A stretch of 64,000 bases of DNA from Populus alba (Eukaryota > Streptophyta > Magnoliopsida > Malpighiales > Salicaceae). Shown here one piece after another: positions 1 through 11,627 of this stretch. The position numbers were made by a program, and so were the translations under genes. Each line of letters begins with the position of its first letter. Position 1 is the first letter of the stretch. The DNA lies in contig NC_133301.1 in assembly GCF_005239225.2 (NCBI RefSeq), positions 6,535,157-6,599,156 of the forward strand, in the 5' to 3' direction. A model generated the notes under the pieces. It did no database searches. It had not been told where the DNA came from and saw only the letters and a list, made by a program, of their open reading frames with translations.

Positions 1-687
1 GTGGAACTTGAAGTTTTGGTTGGCACTCATATTGCAGAACAGCCCTGACAGGATTTCCATGCATAGGACAAACAAATATGGAGATAATGGATCACCTTGT
101 CTCAGCCCTCTCCCCCCTTGGAAGTAACCCGCAAGTTCACCGTTGACGTTGATTGAGAATTGACATGATGTAACACAAACCATGATCCAATCAATGACTG
201 TTCTAGGGAATCCCATTTTTATCAACGTAGCATCAACAAAATCCCACCGAACAGAGTCATAAGCCTTCATCAGGTCTAGTTTCATAGCACAACGAGCAGG
301 ACCCGTAGTTGTATGATAGCCTTTCATTAGTTCCTGAGACAAAAGAATATTGTCGCTGATTCTCCGTCCAGAGATAAAAGCTGTTTGATACGGACCTACT
401 AAGGATGGTAAAACAACTTTCATTCTCCCAGCTAGAATCTTCGCGATGCATTTGTATACTGTATTGCAGCAAGATATAGGACGAAAATCTGTCAACCTCG
501 TAGGATTAGCAACTTTAGGGATAAGGGAAATGGATGTAGCATTCATTTCTTTAAGCATTCTACGAGTCTGGAAGAAGGAGCTAACAGCGTTGATTACATC
601 TTCCCCCACTATGTGCCACATTCTTTTGAAGAAACCTGCGTTGAAGCCATCTGGACCAGGAGCTTTGTTGTTTTTCATACTAAACAT
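1..687 (-). CDS. LINE ORF2 reverse transcriptase domain, partial
   Basis: Read on minus from an internal Met at 687, the frame runs open to the window edge. It shows non-LTR reverse transcriptase landmarks in order: KAPGPDG, then FRPISCCN, then AYDSVRWDF, then GLRQGDPLSPYLF. The enzyme would copy LINE RNA at a nicked target. The equivalent stretch of the full-length copy has a one-base insertion near 23035 that breaks its frame; this copy lacks it. Upstream of 687 the frame is disturbed near 1000, so the whole ORF2 was probably not functional. The YADD-box half is outside the window. The family call is secure; activity cannot be judged. Confidence 0.8.
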   Translation of the reverse strand, partial: MFSMKNNKAPGPDGFNAGFFKRMWHIVGEDVINAVSSFFQTRRMLKEMNATSISLIPKVANPTRLTDFRPISCCNTVYKCIAKILAGRMKVVLPSLVGPYQTAFISGRRISDNILLSQELMKGYHTTTGPARCAMKLDLMKAYDSVRWDFVDATLIKMGFPRTVIDWIMVCVTSCQFSINVNGELAGYFQGGRGLRQGDPLSPYLFVLCMEILSGLFCNMSANQNFKFH

Positions 688-1594
688 AGCATGCTTAATC
701 TCCTCTCTTGTGACATCTTGTGCTAGTACATGTTGTTGAGTTGCCGACAATTTGTAAATAATTGCCGATTGCATCACTTCCTCGTTCAGGACCCTAGGCA
801 TCTGTTTCACTCCCAATACCTGGAAGTATGCAATTACTTCTGATTTGACTGCCTCGTGTCCTTCAGCGACTTCTCCATCCTCCCTTGTAACCGAGAGAAG
901 CTTATTTCTATTCTGTCTACCATTTACTGATTTGTGAAAGTAGCTAGTATTCTGATCCCCCAAGCTAAGCCATTGTATCCTTGCCTTTTGTCTGAAAAAA
1001 CACTCTTCCGCCCTGACAGTAGAAGCATAGTTACGAACAACATCTCTTTCTCGCATACGCAATGTTGGATCCTCAGGCGCTGTATGCAGAGCTTGTTGAG
1101 CCCTATCCATGTGATCTTTTGCATCTTTGACTCTATCGGAAATATTGGAGAAGTGAGTCTTATTGAAATGTTTAAGTTCCTGCTTTAGCTTCCTTAGTTT
1201 GCAACACAGTTGATACATTGGACACCCTCCTGAATGCTGATCCCATACTTTCTTCACCAAGGGCATGAACTCGTCATGATCCATCCACATATCGAAGAAT
1301 CTGAATGGTTTCTTTATGTTCTGAACATTGCCAGTGACTTTTACCACCATGGGAGAATGATCTGACATACCAGCAAGCAAGAATCTCGCTTCCGACAATG
1401 GGAAGCGCATATTCCACTTCTCATTCACAAGCACTCTATCTAGTTTCCGCATAATCATATTCTCAGGACATTGGTTCGTCCAAGTATAATGCATACCTGA
1501 ATACCGAAGATCATCCACTTTCGCTTCACGTATACATGTTTCCAATCTGTCCATATGACCAGCCCACGTAGAAGACCCCCCTAACCTCTCTGAA
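1..1594 (-). mobile_element. L1-type LINE fragment (copy 1), runs off window start
   Basis: This is the same LINE family as the full-length copy at 20962-27192, matching roughly 22771-24368 of that copy in the same orientation. It holds the end of the endonuclease region and most of the reverse transcriptase of ORF2. Homology stops abruptly near 1594 and the sequence switches to an LTR2 scrap, so the upstream side is a chimeric junction rather than a normal LINE 5' end. The 3' half lies outside the window. Confidence 0.9.
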
Positions 1595-1596
1595 GA

Positions 1597-1764
1597 TAAA
1601 TAAGGAATCCTTATAAGAAAAGGATTATGAAACATTAATGAATCATTACCACACTTGTAGATTATATTGCAACTCATTAAAGATCCTTGTGGAACTAGGA
1701 AATTCCCAAAACCAGCAGCCACATCCTTGTAGAAAAAGAATCCTAACCAAATAGGAAGTCCACA
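1597..1764 (-). mobile_element. LTR2-family LTR fragment
   Basis: About 168 bp match the first part of the LTR2 repeat at 40178-40340 in the same orientation, with scattered differences. There is no TGAT or ATCA end and no target duplication. It sits between two unrelated LINE pieces, which suggests rearrangement rather than insertion. Confidence 0.75.
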
Positions 1765-2237
1765 CCGAAGAGTTATGCTTACAAGAGACAATGGGGAGGT
1801 TGAATCTGAGTCAACAATGTTAAGTGGTGGACACTTTTTTGGAAACAGGCAATCCCAAAGTTCTCCTTCATCTTATGGCTTGCTATCCATAATGCATTGT
1901 TGACTCAAGATAGGCTTATGTCCTTCAATCTCATTTAGGTTCTGCGATGTTTACTATGTAGGGATGATTATGAGGATATTGACCACTTGTGTTTCGATTG
2001 CACTTTCTCCCATCATATTTGGTATGATCTTTATTCCATATTCTTCATCCCATTTAGGAGTCAATCATGAAACAACATCATCACTTGGCTCTCTAATTTG
2101 GGTAGCGGTCATTCCCTTACTTTTAGTTCTTTTGTTTTGTTTGTTTTTTGTTCACTTTCCTATTCTTAGTGGGGTTTTGTCCCTTTGTATTTTACTATTT
2201 TTTTGGTTATATAATTACCTTATCTAAAAAAAAAAAA
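1765..2237 (+). mobile_element. 3' end of a second LINE family, with poly(A)
   Basis: From about 1840 the plus strand encodes, with frame breaks, the zinc-binding C-terminal domain of plant LINE ORF2 (zf-RVT type): an FILWLAIHN-like stretch, a CLLC pair, then a DHLCFDC-like HxxxxC motif. An AT-rich 3' UTR follows, ending in A12 at 2226-2237, as expected for target-primed reverse transcription. An apparent ORF at 1964-2227 is out of frame with this domain. The copy is severely 5'-truncated. It is unlike the minus-strand LINE family elsewhere in the window. Confidence 0.7.
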
Positions 2238-4130
2238 TAGAGCTATTGCACAAGAAAATGAACCAAGGTGATCCAAACATGTACTCAAGCAATTCCATTT
2301 GATTAGAAAAATCATAGAAATGAAAAATATAAAGATAGTATGAGTAAACATTGAAGAAAAATCTTATAAACCTTGTCACTAAGACATTGTCTTCAATCTA
2401 AACATGATTACCATATGGAGGTATTAGATACATGAGCGGTTGACTTTAGTCCAATTGGGGGATTGTTAGTGAATATGTCCTTTATAGCCAATCGGTTGTT
2501 TGTATGTAACATTAATTTTATTCATGTAAAATATAGTTATTGTTAATAAACACTTTCATTATCTTTACTATTTATTTATATTTGATTAATGAATCTAGAG
2601 TATAAATAAAGTTTAAAGGACAAAAATACTTTGCAAATAAAATTATAAAGCTGTTATAATTATGAGATTCTTATTGCATCACAGCACCTGTTCCAAAATA
2701 TTTTTGGTCAATGTTTTATTAAGACTCGACATTGATTAGAGCTATTAAGACCGATACATATTACATTCTTTCTTTTATGAACCGAAGCAGCTACTCTTAT
2801 AAATTAAGGTATGAGGAATACCTGGAACTAATATGTAGTTGCTTGTCAAATGACATATACACTGAACTAGCTATGAGAATTCCAGATGGAGAGATCATTT
2901 GTGTCTATAAAAAGACTCACGTGATAGTTGTGTAAATGATCCTTAGACTTTGGATCACTAAGTTATCTTGTATAGAAAGTGTTATGCTTTAATCCTAACT
3001 ACACGTCTTAATAAAGGGTAACAAATAAGTAAATATTGGGTATAACATAAACTATATAAAGAATTTGAGTAATCAAGAGAGGATTCATCAACTTGTATGA
3101 ATTAGAGAAAATATTTTTTTTATTCTCAAATAATATTGATTGTAAAACTCTTGGCCAAGGGTGATTGATATTTGAAAAGAGTTTCAAGTCTTATTCAAAT
3201 AATGAATGACTATGTTGTCAATAACAAATATGATTTGACAGAGTAGACATACTTTATGTTATAATGTCTAAATCTAAACATTGTTGATAAAGAAATAATA
3301 ATTACACTAAGAAATTGATCATTAAAAGGTTAAGTCAAATCACTTATGATTTTTCTAATATTTCGATCATGACAGGTTGCTAAATATTGTGCTTGATCTT
3401 CAAATATAAATCAATCAATTAATTGAATTGATAATAAATTAAGTTTAATTTATTTAATTCTATTTTATTTAGGATTGTGATTTATATTGAGGCCAGCTTA
3501 TTAAAGAAATTGGTTACACATATAAGAATGATTGATCATGAATTAATATGGAATGATTAATTAAGTGTAACTTGATTGTAAATAAATTTTATAAATGAAA
3601 GACTAGAATGTAATTAGTACAAGAGCAATTATAGATCTAGAAAAAATCAAGTATGGACTTGATTGAATAAATTTTTACAATTATTATGAAATAATATATG
3701 TGATATTATTTAAAGGGTAAATTGATATTTTACCATTTACAAGGTTTTTTAGGTTTTTCTATAAATAGAATGTTATACCTCTTATTTTATGAACAACACA
3801 ATACAATATAGAAACACATGAAATACAAAAGGAAAAAGATCTAGCACTCAAGGTATAGTAGTCCTTATCTCCTAAAAGTTTTTAGGTCATAGGTGATTCG
3901 CATGAATTACCATTTGAGGTCAGATACTTGCACAACTTATGGTTTGTGATAACCTAACTTTGAGGCAATTATTCAAAACTAAAAAGAATACCTGATCTTA
4001 AGGTAATCTTTGAATAAACTCTAAAAAACTTTAGATCTGTCTAACATCTTCAACACTTCTAAAAAATTTTATACACACACACACATGTGCATATCTGTGT
4101 GTGTGTGTTTGAGATTCAAAGAACCCAACA
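2238..4130 (+). mobile_element. Copia-like 3' LTR with a short internal remnant
   Basis: A purine-rich tract ending at 2463 is followed at once by TGTTAGTG at 2464. The matching end AACCCAACA is at 4122-4130, giving a TGTT...AACA LTR of about 1.67 kb. A TATA-like CTATAAATAG lies near 3760, followed by a U5-like region with an (AC)/(GT) microsatellite at 4071-4110. The 226 bp before the LTR would be the tail of the internal region. No reverse transcriptase remains, so the Copia assignment rests on LTR and tract style only. No target duplication was found. Confidence 0.5.
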
Positions 4131-4962
4131 ATTAATTCATTTCATACTGAAATTCTGTGCCAATATGTTACAAATAAAGCCAAATCTTAAAAGCCAACTA
4201 CTAATTCCCAACCTAGACCAACACGTTCCATACTCCCTAGATTAATAAAAGGCTATGTTTAATCTTGGTAGCACAATAAATACCAACAGTCATCCATTTA
4301 AATTTGTTCTACCCTAATTATTTTCTCATCAATCTTCCCTATTGAGAGATCCATGTGACAATAAACCATAAAAAAAAAAAAGTAAAAGCAAAGAAAGAGA
4401 TGTTTTTTATGATTTTATTTGTTATTTATCTTATGAGAGCAATTGATTGCAAATTATTTATTAGATGAAGTTGATGAAAAACATATAAATTAGGAAATTA
4501 GCACCCAAAATATAAATAAATACCAAAATAGTACAAGATGAAAAAGTTTTGGCAAAATAATACAGTTTGAGGATGTCATGGATCTGAAATGCAATATTTG
4601 ATCAAATTTCGCTTTTCTAAACCACGACATTTGATCAAATGTTATAATTTTGAACAACAACAATTGATTTAATGTCGCGGTTTAGAATTGCGATATCTTT
4701 AAAGAGACTATTTTAAGAAATGGCTAGACATTTAACAAAACAATTGGTCATAGCAAAAAAAAAAAAAAAAAAAAAGTCAAACCAGTTTGGATATTAATTT
4801 TGGGTCATTTTCATGTCTTAAGACTGAATTTTTTTTTATAAAATCATAGTTTTTGTTAATATGAAATTTTATTAATTTTATGATTTTTAGAGAGTTAAAA
4901 TTTTTATAATTTTATCAAAATTTAGACAAAGTTTCCTCTATATAGAAACTATACCTGGAGTG

Positions 4963-5021
<59 letters not shown>

Positions 5022-5078
5022 AACTGAATAAATTCAATAATACAATATTCAAGTAATCTCAAAATATATAAACATAAC
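4131..5078. other. AT-rich non-coding region
   Basis: No gene is visible. The region holds a long A run near 4757-4775, a cluster of short palindromes at 4590-4700 built on ATTTGATCAAAT and a GCGATATC-like word, and an (AT)n array at its end. Its position just beyond the stop of the plant-mobile-domain pseudogene suggests flanking DNA of that unit. Confidence 0.5.
4965..5018. repeat. (AT)n microsatellite
   Basis: About 27 uninterrupted AT dinucleotides. A second, shorter array lies near 5421-5466. Confidence 0.95.
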
Positions 5079-5418
5079 TCATCTATTTAATCTAGTGGAT
5101 GATCCGGGCTCATCAGTAGTATGACTGCATCCAGCTCCCACTCTTGCCCGAAATGCTTTGTCCTTTACCAAGGCATCATCAAGAGTTAGCCTCTCCCGAA
5201 AAATTTCAATGACAAACATTTAACCACCAGGACGCTATAGAATGAACTTCACTTTCTTTATTAGTACCACGAAGATAAGATGCGGTCTCACAACCCTTCC
5301 GCAGTAAGAAGCAAATCTAAAATTAATGTGAAATTAAAAGATAAATATATAAAACTCAATCGTTAACATATATTAATCATAAAAAAAATTAATGTTGAAT
5401 TCACTGGCCATGTTGCTC

Positions 5419-5461
<43 letters not shown>

Positions 5462-6934
5462 TATCCAACCATTTGGAGGAACTTGCTCAAGTTTCAGAAT
5501 AATGATCCACCATGTTCTACTCGTGTACCAAATCATATATACTCCTTGTTAATAATCATAGGATGCACCTTTGTAAATATCACATCCATCTATACATCCC
5601 ACTGTGATACATAAACACTATGCTAACCTAACCAATCGTAATCATCATTACCCCTACCGAGTAATGGCATGCAAAGCATCACTCGTATTGATAGTAATTG
5701 GAATGTGCTATCTACATTATAATTGTCGCCTTACTCAATTTAGGCAATGTAGCTTGAATATCTCAAAACATATTAGCTAGACCACTATTGTCCATTTATT
5801 CATGCCGCTAGTGCAAACAACTATAGCAACGACCAATCATTCTACTAAGTAAGGTGTCCACATAACCTACATATTATAAATAAAATAAATATCAAACAAC
5901 AATAATTCAGTGTAGTTAATTATTTTATTTAACAAATACTTCAGAAAAAATACCTAGATAACATGTTGTTTATCAAGCTCACTCTAATAAAATGCTAGCA
6001 CATGTGGTGGATTATTTTAAAAAAACCCGTCTAACACACCACTTAAAATTAAAACATGCCAGTTTAATTGTATTTTTCAAAGTTTCAAAAACATAATATA
6101 AATGTATATAATTGCAAAAACAACATCATAATTCATATATCCTAGTGGGAGATGAAATGTAACCCCCATAGTTTGGGTGCCACATCCGACAATCTTGGTA
6201 TCTAGGGCTACCCACATAGAGGTGTTCCCATGAACATAATTGTTATTAAATAAAAACAATTTGTAAATTCAAATCTATATAGTTAATTAGATTTTTTTTA
6301 TTTATACTTGTAAAAGTAGCAAACATCCCCAACCTATTTGGTGGTGTTGAAAATGTCTACTTAATCCATTTAAGACATATCTACCCCCCCCTCAATTCTA
6401 AATAACCGCTTGTATAACGCAGTTTTATTATAAACACCAGTAGATGTGACTGTTTATCCATCAATAGGCAATCCAAGAAAAATTTGCATGTCCTATAGTG
6501 TCGATGTCATCTCTCCATTTCTAAGATAGAACATGTGTATCTCACGTCTCCATTGTTCAATCCGTGTGTGGATCAAGGTTGATGTGGTCAAGACAACTAA
6601 CATACAAAAAACCAGCTTAATCCACATATGGCTTGACTTGCTCATGAAATCGCATTCGCCAATGTGTGCGATAGTAAATAATGGTCTCATCTTGTATAAC
6701 AATTTAAATTATAATTAATGAAAATTTAACATTTTTATGATAATTAAATTAAACATAAATTGAAAATATATTAAAATTAAATATTCTTACAATGTGCTAG
6801 CATAAGTAGACGCTCGACAGAAGTGTTAGTGGGTTTGGTAGGCATGTATTGTGACTCATGCTCACCCTGATCATCATCCAAATATGGACGCTCGACATGA
6901 GTAGACGATCTACCACCTCGAGTGCATGGCATCA
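5079..6934 (-). pseudogene. Plant mobile domain (PMD) protein pseudogene
   Basis: The minus strand from ATG near 6934 begins with a hydrophilic MPCTRGGRSS leader. The core near 6400-6560 reads RNGEMTSTL, a stop, DMQIFLGLPIDG, a stop, TVTSTGVYNKT. This is the hallmark start of the plant mobile domain (PF10536, annotated in many plants as phosphatase 7 long form homologue or MAIN-like). Blocks at 6077-6259 and 5101-5330 look like later exons. The last ends in GSSTRLNR and a stop at 5079-5081. AT-rich intron-like gaps separate the blocks. The two in-frame stops within the most conserved motif show it is dead. PMD proteins occur both as host genes and inside transposons; which applies here cannot be told. 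Exon limits are approximate. Confidence 0.65.
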
Positions 6935-6999
6935 TGTGTAAGAAAAAATATTGTAATATATCATAACATGACCTAACAAATTGTTATACATATGCTGTC

Positions 7000-7445
7000 T
7001 GATGCGAACCTCGTGATCACATAGTCACGCAACCCACTCGCAAAGACACCAATTCCCAGAAAGCAAAGTAACTCAGATTTGATAGGAGTGTGACACAAAT
7101 ATAACTTGTACTAGCACTATTGGAAACAGAGACCCCCACCCAACGAATATTGATTCGTGAACGAGAAGTATAAGGACGACGCCACGAAGACAATTGTTCT
7201 TCGATATCGCTTTCAGTCCTTTAGAGAACCAAGGGAGATTATCCCACCAACACACAACAAGTGCGACAAAGAAGTTTATTAATCTGAAAATTATGTAACC
7301 TTACATGTTTGGTTATGCCTTTATTTATACTGACCCTCCTTATATGAAACCCACTTATAATTGACCCAAATAAGTAATAATAACCCAAAACCTAAGAAGA
7401 AGATAATAAAATAATAAAAATCAAAAAATTACCATTCTAAATATG
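7000..7445 (-). mobile_element. LTR1-family LTR fragment
   Basis: It begins TGATGCGAACC at 7000, the LTR1 terminus in reverse orientation, and follows the LTR1 sequence at 11625-12368 for about 445 bp. It then breaks off at an ATG shared with LOG-derived sequence. The outer part of the LTR and any internal region are missing. Confidence 0.85.
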
Positions 7446-7535
7446 AATACAATGTTTAAGAGGTAGTCAAGTTTTGGGGGTTGTCCCCAAAGCAATTTAA
7501 GATGTAAGGTTACACAATTTTCAGATCAATAATGC
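7446..7535 (+). other. Scrambled LOG and LTR1 filler DNA
   Basis: Three short blocks are joined: a LOG segment otherwise seen near 8330, then a LOG segment otherwise seen near 8222-8256 (so LOG order is reversed), then about 40 bp of LTR1 in plus orientation. The junctions share 2-5 bp. This looks like end-joining with templated filler. Confidence 0.6.
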
Positions 7536-8047
7536 AATTTGGGACCTGTGCATCAGACAGACAACAGTCCAGGTTGCAAGATCTCAGTAGGCATGGACGT
7601 GCTTAACAAAGAGCTTCCTAATGACCATCAAGATCTGGATCTAGCCCATTTTTACATCAAGAATCTCTAGTCCCCACTGGCCCAGCTGAGGGACTGTTTA
7701 GTTGAAGCTGTGTTAGAATTTGTAGGGAGGATTTGTTGAGTGTCTGGGGACCTTAGATCTCCAACAACCGGCAAAGTTATTAATACCTTCTTCCCGTATG
7801 TCTAGTCTTGTTGCTAAAATAGGGAAAAACAATTCCATCCATCGTAAAAAACCAAACAATTCAAGAATGTGGTGATCATGCTCAATACTAATGCCGACAA
7901 CCCCCTTTCCTCAATCACACGGAACTAGACCCCTGTTTTGAACATGGACTTGCCCATCTGGAACAAAGATGGAAAGACCATTACGAAGAGCAAAGAAGGC
8001 ACTGCAAAACTCAACTAGTCAGGTCCAATGTGTAGAAGTGTGTAGAA
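7536..8047 (+). other. Unrecognised, possibly fossil coding sequence upstream of LOG copy B
   Basis: This stretch is less AT-rich than its surroundings and has codon-like texture. One plus frame reads GMDVLNKELPNDHQDLDLAH near 7590-7650, then a stop, then PLAQLRDCLVEAVLEFVGR near 7675-7730, broken by further stops and shifts. I do not recognise the family. Its place directly upstream of the LOG copy in element B makes it a candidate remnant of more captured sequence, but it could be ordinary decayed DNA. No repeat copy was seen elsewhere in the window. Confidence 0.3.
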
Positions 8048-8353
8048 ATGGCAAGTTCCTTAAGTCATCACATAAGAAATAATTGTATTTTTAGTGGATC
8101 CAGTCCTGGGAAAGAAAAGGAGTTTCTAGAATCAGCAAATCATCTTGGTTAGGTACTATTATGCTAGCTGAGTGAAAGATTCAATTGGTTAATGGAGGGA
8201 GTGTCAATAGCTGCATTTTTAGGAGGTAGTCAAGTTTTGGGGGTTGTTCCCAAAGCTTTTAGCACAAGGGGACATCATTGGAAAAACAATTGGAGAGGAA
8301 TTACAGGTTCCCACATGCCTGATCGAATGAATACAATGTTTAAACATGTTGAT
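8048..8353 (+). pseudogene. LOG retrocopy B, first half (split by element A)
   Basis: ATG at 8048 opens a degenerate copy of the LOG coding region at 13506-14159, including the SSPGKEKEFLESANHLG stretch, followed at once by a TAG. Further deletions remove the GGGSLGLMG region, and frameshifts follow. Homology ends at 8353 in the middle of the LOG frame and resumes at 19797 after element A. It is intronless, unlike plant LOG genes, so it descends from a spliced copy. The five bases at 8349-8353 (TTGAT) look like the target duplicated by element A; the right copy is CTGAC at 19792-19796, with two transitions. Confidence 0.8.
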
Positions 8354-9556
8354 TGACACGACCAAAAGCTTGATGTCTTCTCTCAAGTGCAGGAGTGTTA
8401 AAGTAATAAATAACTCTGCAAGACTGGGGTCGAACCACAGAGAGGTTAATTGTATAAATTATAAACAACAAGACAACAACAACAACAACAACAACAATAA
8501 TAACAATAATAGTAGTAATAATAATAATAATACTCAGTACGTGGCGTTGTTACACCTGAGAATGATCTAAAAGATCGGGTCACAGGTTTCCAGCCTATAT
8601 ACTAAGTTTATGAAAATATCAAAGAGATATATTATATAATATAAACAGAATGTAAATAATAATAATAATAACAGTAATAATAGTAGTAATAATAGTAGTA
8701 GTAGTAGTAGTAAAAGAAGATGAAGATGAAGAAATTAATGAGAATTTTGAGATCAAAGATTAATGTAAGGATTAAACAATGATAAAAATAAACGTCAAGG
8801 TTACAGGATCCACTAATGGTACTTCAAACAAGTATAGTATAAACTCTTATTATTCAATTGGAAACCACACATAAAGGAGGTTCCAATCAGATTATAAATT
8901 GTTAACATGATTACATTAGTTATCTCATTCGAATAAAGCTAATACTTGTAAATGTTGGCAGGTATTCATGATTATAACTTATGTTAACAACAAATCAAGT
9001 TCCTTTTATAGCTCAGGTGTCGGTTATACCATACAGTATGGGCTATGAAAGTACCAAGTATTTGTTGTACCAAGTGTTATACAACATAAATCTAGATTAA
9101 CCATTTAACAAGCAAAGTATTAAAAGTGAACAAGATAACAAATATAAAACATGTTAGTATCCAACGTTAAGGTCCATGTTAAGTTTATATTATACTTATT
9201 CTTACACCATTAGTGTACCCTTTTCACCTTGACATAATTAACTTAGCTAAACATAATGAAAGAAAGAAACATAAATGATCCAGATAAGAACATAAATGAG
9301 AAAGAAGTTAACTAAGTAAGGGAAAGGAAATGAAGTGCATAAACTTGATATTAATGAAAGCAAAACATAAGCAATACAAAGAGAGAAAGCAAGAGCATGA
9401 ACTTGATCTGGAAACCAAGATGCCTCAATACATGGTAAGTGCCTCCTTTTATAGGCCAAAATTTGGAACTATTGATTTGTTTACTAATTGATGAGTGGGT
9501 GGCCACATCTTGACTTGGTGACAATCCTTATATTCTTGTCTGAACAAGACATCATT
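8354..9556 (-). repeat. 3' LTR of element A, truncated
   Basis: It matches the 5' LTR at 18365-19791 closely from TGACACGACC onward, including internal AAC/AAT/AGT triplet arrays near 8475-8535 and 8655-8715 that differ in length from the other copies. The LTR start, about 230 bp, is missing: the sequence changes at 9556/9557 into Ty3 reverse transcriptase. The polypurine tract and LTR start are therefore lost. Confidence 0.85.
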
Positions 9557-9602
9557 GCTGTGAAGGAGTTTTCATGGACTTGCGAGTTTTTATAGAAGGT
9601 TT

Positions 9603-11627
9603 GTGAAGGATTTTAGTACTATTGCTGCACCTTTAACTGAAATTGTTAAAAAGTCTGTTGGATTCAAATGGAATGATGAACAGGATAAGGCTTTTAATTT
9701 GTTGAAAGATAAACTTTGTTCGGCACCTGTTTTAGCTTTGCCAGACTTTACGAGAGCTTTTGAAGTTGAATGTGATGCGTCAGGTATTGGTATAGGAGCT
9801 GTGTTAATGCAGGATAAAAGGCCCATTGCGTATTTCAGCGAAAAACTTAATGGGGCAGCTTTGAATTACCCTACATATGACAAGGAGCTCTATGCCTTGG
9901 TAAGAACTCTAGAGACGTGGCAGCATTACCTGTGGCCCAAGGAGTTTGTGATACATTCTGATCATGAATCATTGAAGCACTTGAAAGGGCAAGGTAAGTT
10001 GAGTAGGAGACATGCCAAATGGGTGGAATTTATTGAAACATTTCCGTATGTGATCAAGTATAAGCAAGGAAAAGAAAACATTGTGGCTGATGCACTTTCG
10101 CGCAGGTATGTTCTTTTATCTACTTTGGATGCTAGATTTCTAGGATTTGAACACACAAAAGAATTGTACAAGGATGATAGTGATTTTGCTAATGTTTACA
10201 ATGCTTGCGAAACTTCGGCTTTTGGGAAGTTTTATAGACTTGATGGATATTTGTTTAAAGAGAGTCGATTGTGTGTTCCATTAAGTTCTATGCGTGAATT
10301 GCTTGTACGTGAAGCACATGGGGGCGGTTTGGTGGGGCATTTTGGTGTTGTTAAGACTTTGGATATGTTGCATGAGCATTTTTATTGGCCTAAAATGAAA
10401 AGGGATGTGCAGCGCATATGTGATAAATGCATAACTTGTAGGAAAGCAAAGTCTAGGACTCAACCACATGGCTTGTACACCCCTTTACCTCTACCTAAGG
10501 AGCCATGAGTAGACATTTCGATGGATTTTGTCTTAGGTTTACCTAGGTCAAAACGGGGTAGGGACTCAATCTTTATAGTTGTTGATAGGTTTTCAAAGAT
10601 GGCACACTTTATTCCATGTCATAAAACCGATGATGCCACTAACATTGCTGATTTGTTCTTTAGGGAGATAATATGACTTCACGGGGTCCCTAAGAGCATT
10701 GTTTCTGATAGAGATGTTAAGTTCCTTAGCTATTTTTGGAAGGTGTTATGGGGAAAATTGGGTACTAAACTGTTGTTTTCAACTACTTGTCACCCCCAAA
10801 CAGATGGACAAACCGAAGTAGTTAATAGGACCTTAACACAACTTTTGCGTGCTGTTATTCAAAAGAACTTAAAGAATTGGGAAGATTGTTTGCCATTTAT
10901 AGAGTTTGCATATAATCGTAGTGTGCACTCTACTACTGAATTTTCACCATTTGAAATTGTGTATGGGTTTAACCCTTTAACTCCAATGGATTTGATTCCT
11001 TTGCCTATTGATGAAAGGGTTAGTTTGGATGGTAATCGTAAAGCACAGGTGGTGAAGACACTCCATGAGAGTGTGCGGCAACAGATTGAAAGGAGGAATC
11101 GTGTGTATGCGACCAAAGCCAATAAGGGGCGCAAACATGTTGTCTTTCAGCCTGGCGATTGGGTTTGGGTACATATGCGCAAGGAGAGATTTCCGGCCCA
11201 TAGGAAATCAAAGCTACAACCACGAGGAGATGGGCCATTTCAGATCCTTGAGAGGATCAATGACAATGCTTATAAAGTTGATTTGCCAGGTGAGTATGGT
11301 GTTAGTGCTACCTTTAATGTTTCTGATCTTACTTTGTTTGATGTAGGTGATGATTCGAGGTCGAATCCTTTTGAAGAGAGAGGGGATGATGCGGATCAGC
11401 CCAAAACCAAGCGTAATCATGCCAACGATCCATTGGAGGTACCAATTGGGCCAATCACAAGAGCTAGGGCAAAGAAGCTTAAAGAAGCATTGAATGAGCT
11501 TGTTCCGAACTTATGGAGCAAGATGGACCTAGAAGGGCTTGGGACATTTAAGGAGCATGAAGAACAGCCTTTAATTCATCTAGTTCATGTCCAAGAAGAG
11601 CCCAATTCATGTGGAACAAGGGGTTGA
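9603..11627 (+). pseudogene. Ty3/gypsy pol: RNase H and integrase, two nonsense codons
   Basis: One continuous frame of about 674 codons. In order it shows the RT end ([13 protein letters not shown]), RNase H with [31 protein letters not shown] and ADALSRR, then the integrase HHCC region with CDKCITC, the catalytic core ([15 protein letters not shown], and TEVVNRT with the third acidic residue), and a C-terminal GDWVWVHMRKERFP module. The tail reads GPITRARAKKLKEAL; no chromodomain is obvious. Breaks are TGA at 10506-10508, where a Trp is expected after KEP, and TGA at 10674-10676, where an Arg is expected. Both fit single C/G-to-T/A changes. The terminal stop codon at 11625 is formed by the first three bases of the LTR. 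Confidence 0.92.

Noticed and set aside
1964..2227. Hydrophobic 87-residue plus frame that looks like a membrane protein
   Set aside because: It is out of frame with the LINE zinc domain and covers the T-rich LINE 3' UTR; the hydrophobicity is a result of T richness.
8346..8570. 74-residue plus frame with a run of asparagines
   Set aside because: It is the AAC/AAT triplet microsatellite of the element A LTR read in one frame.
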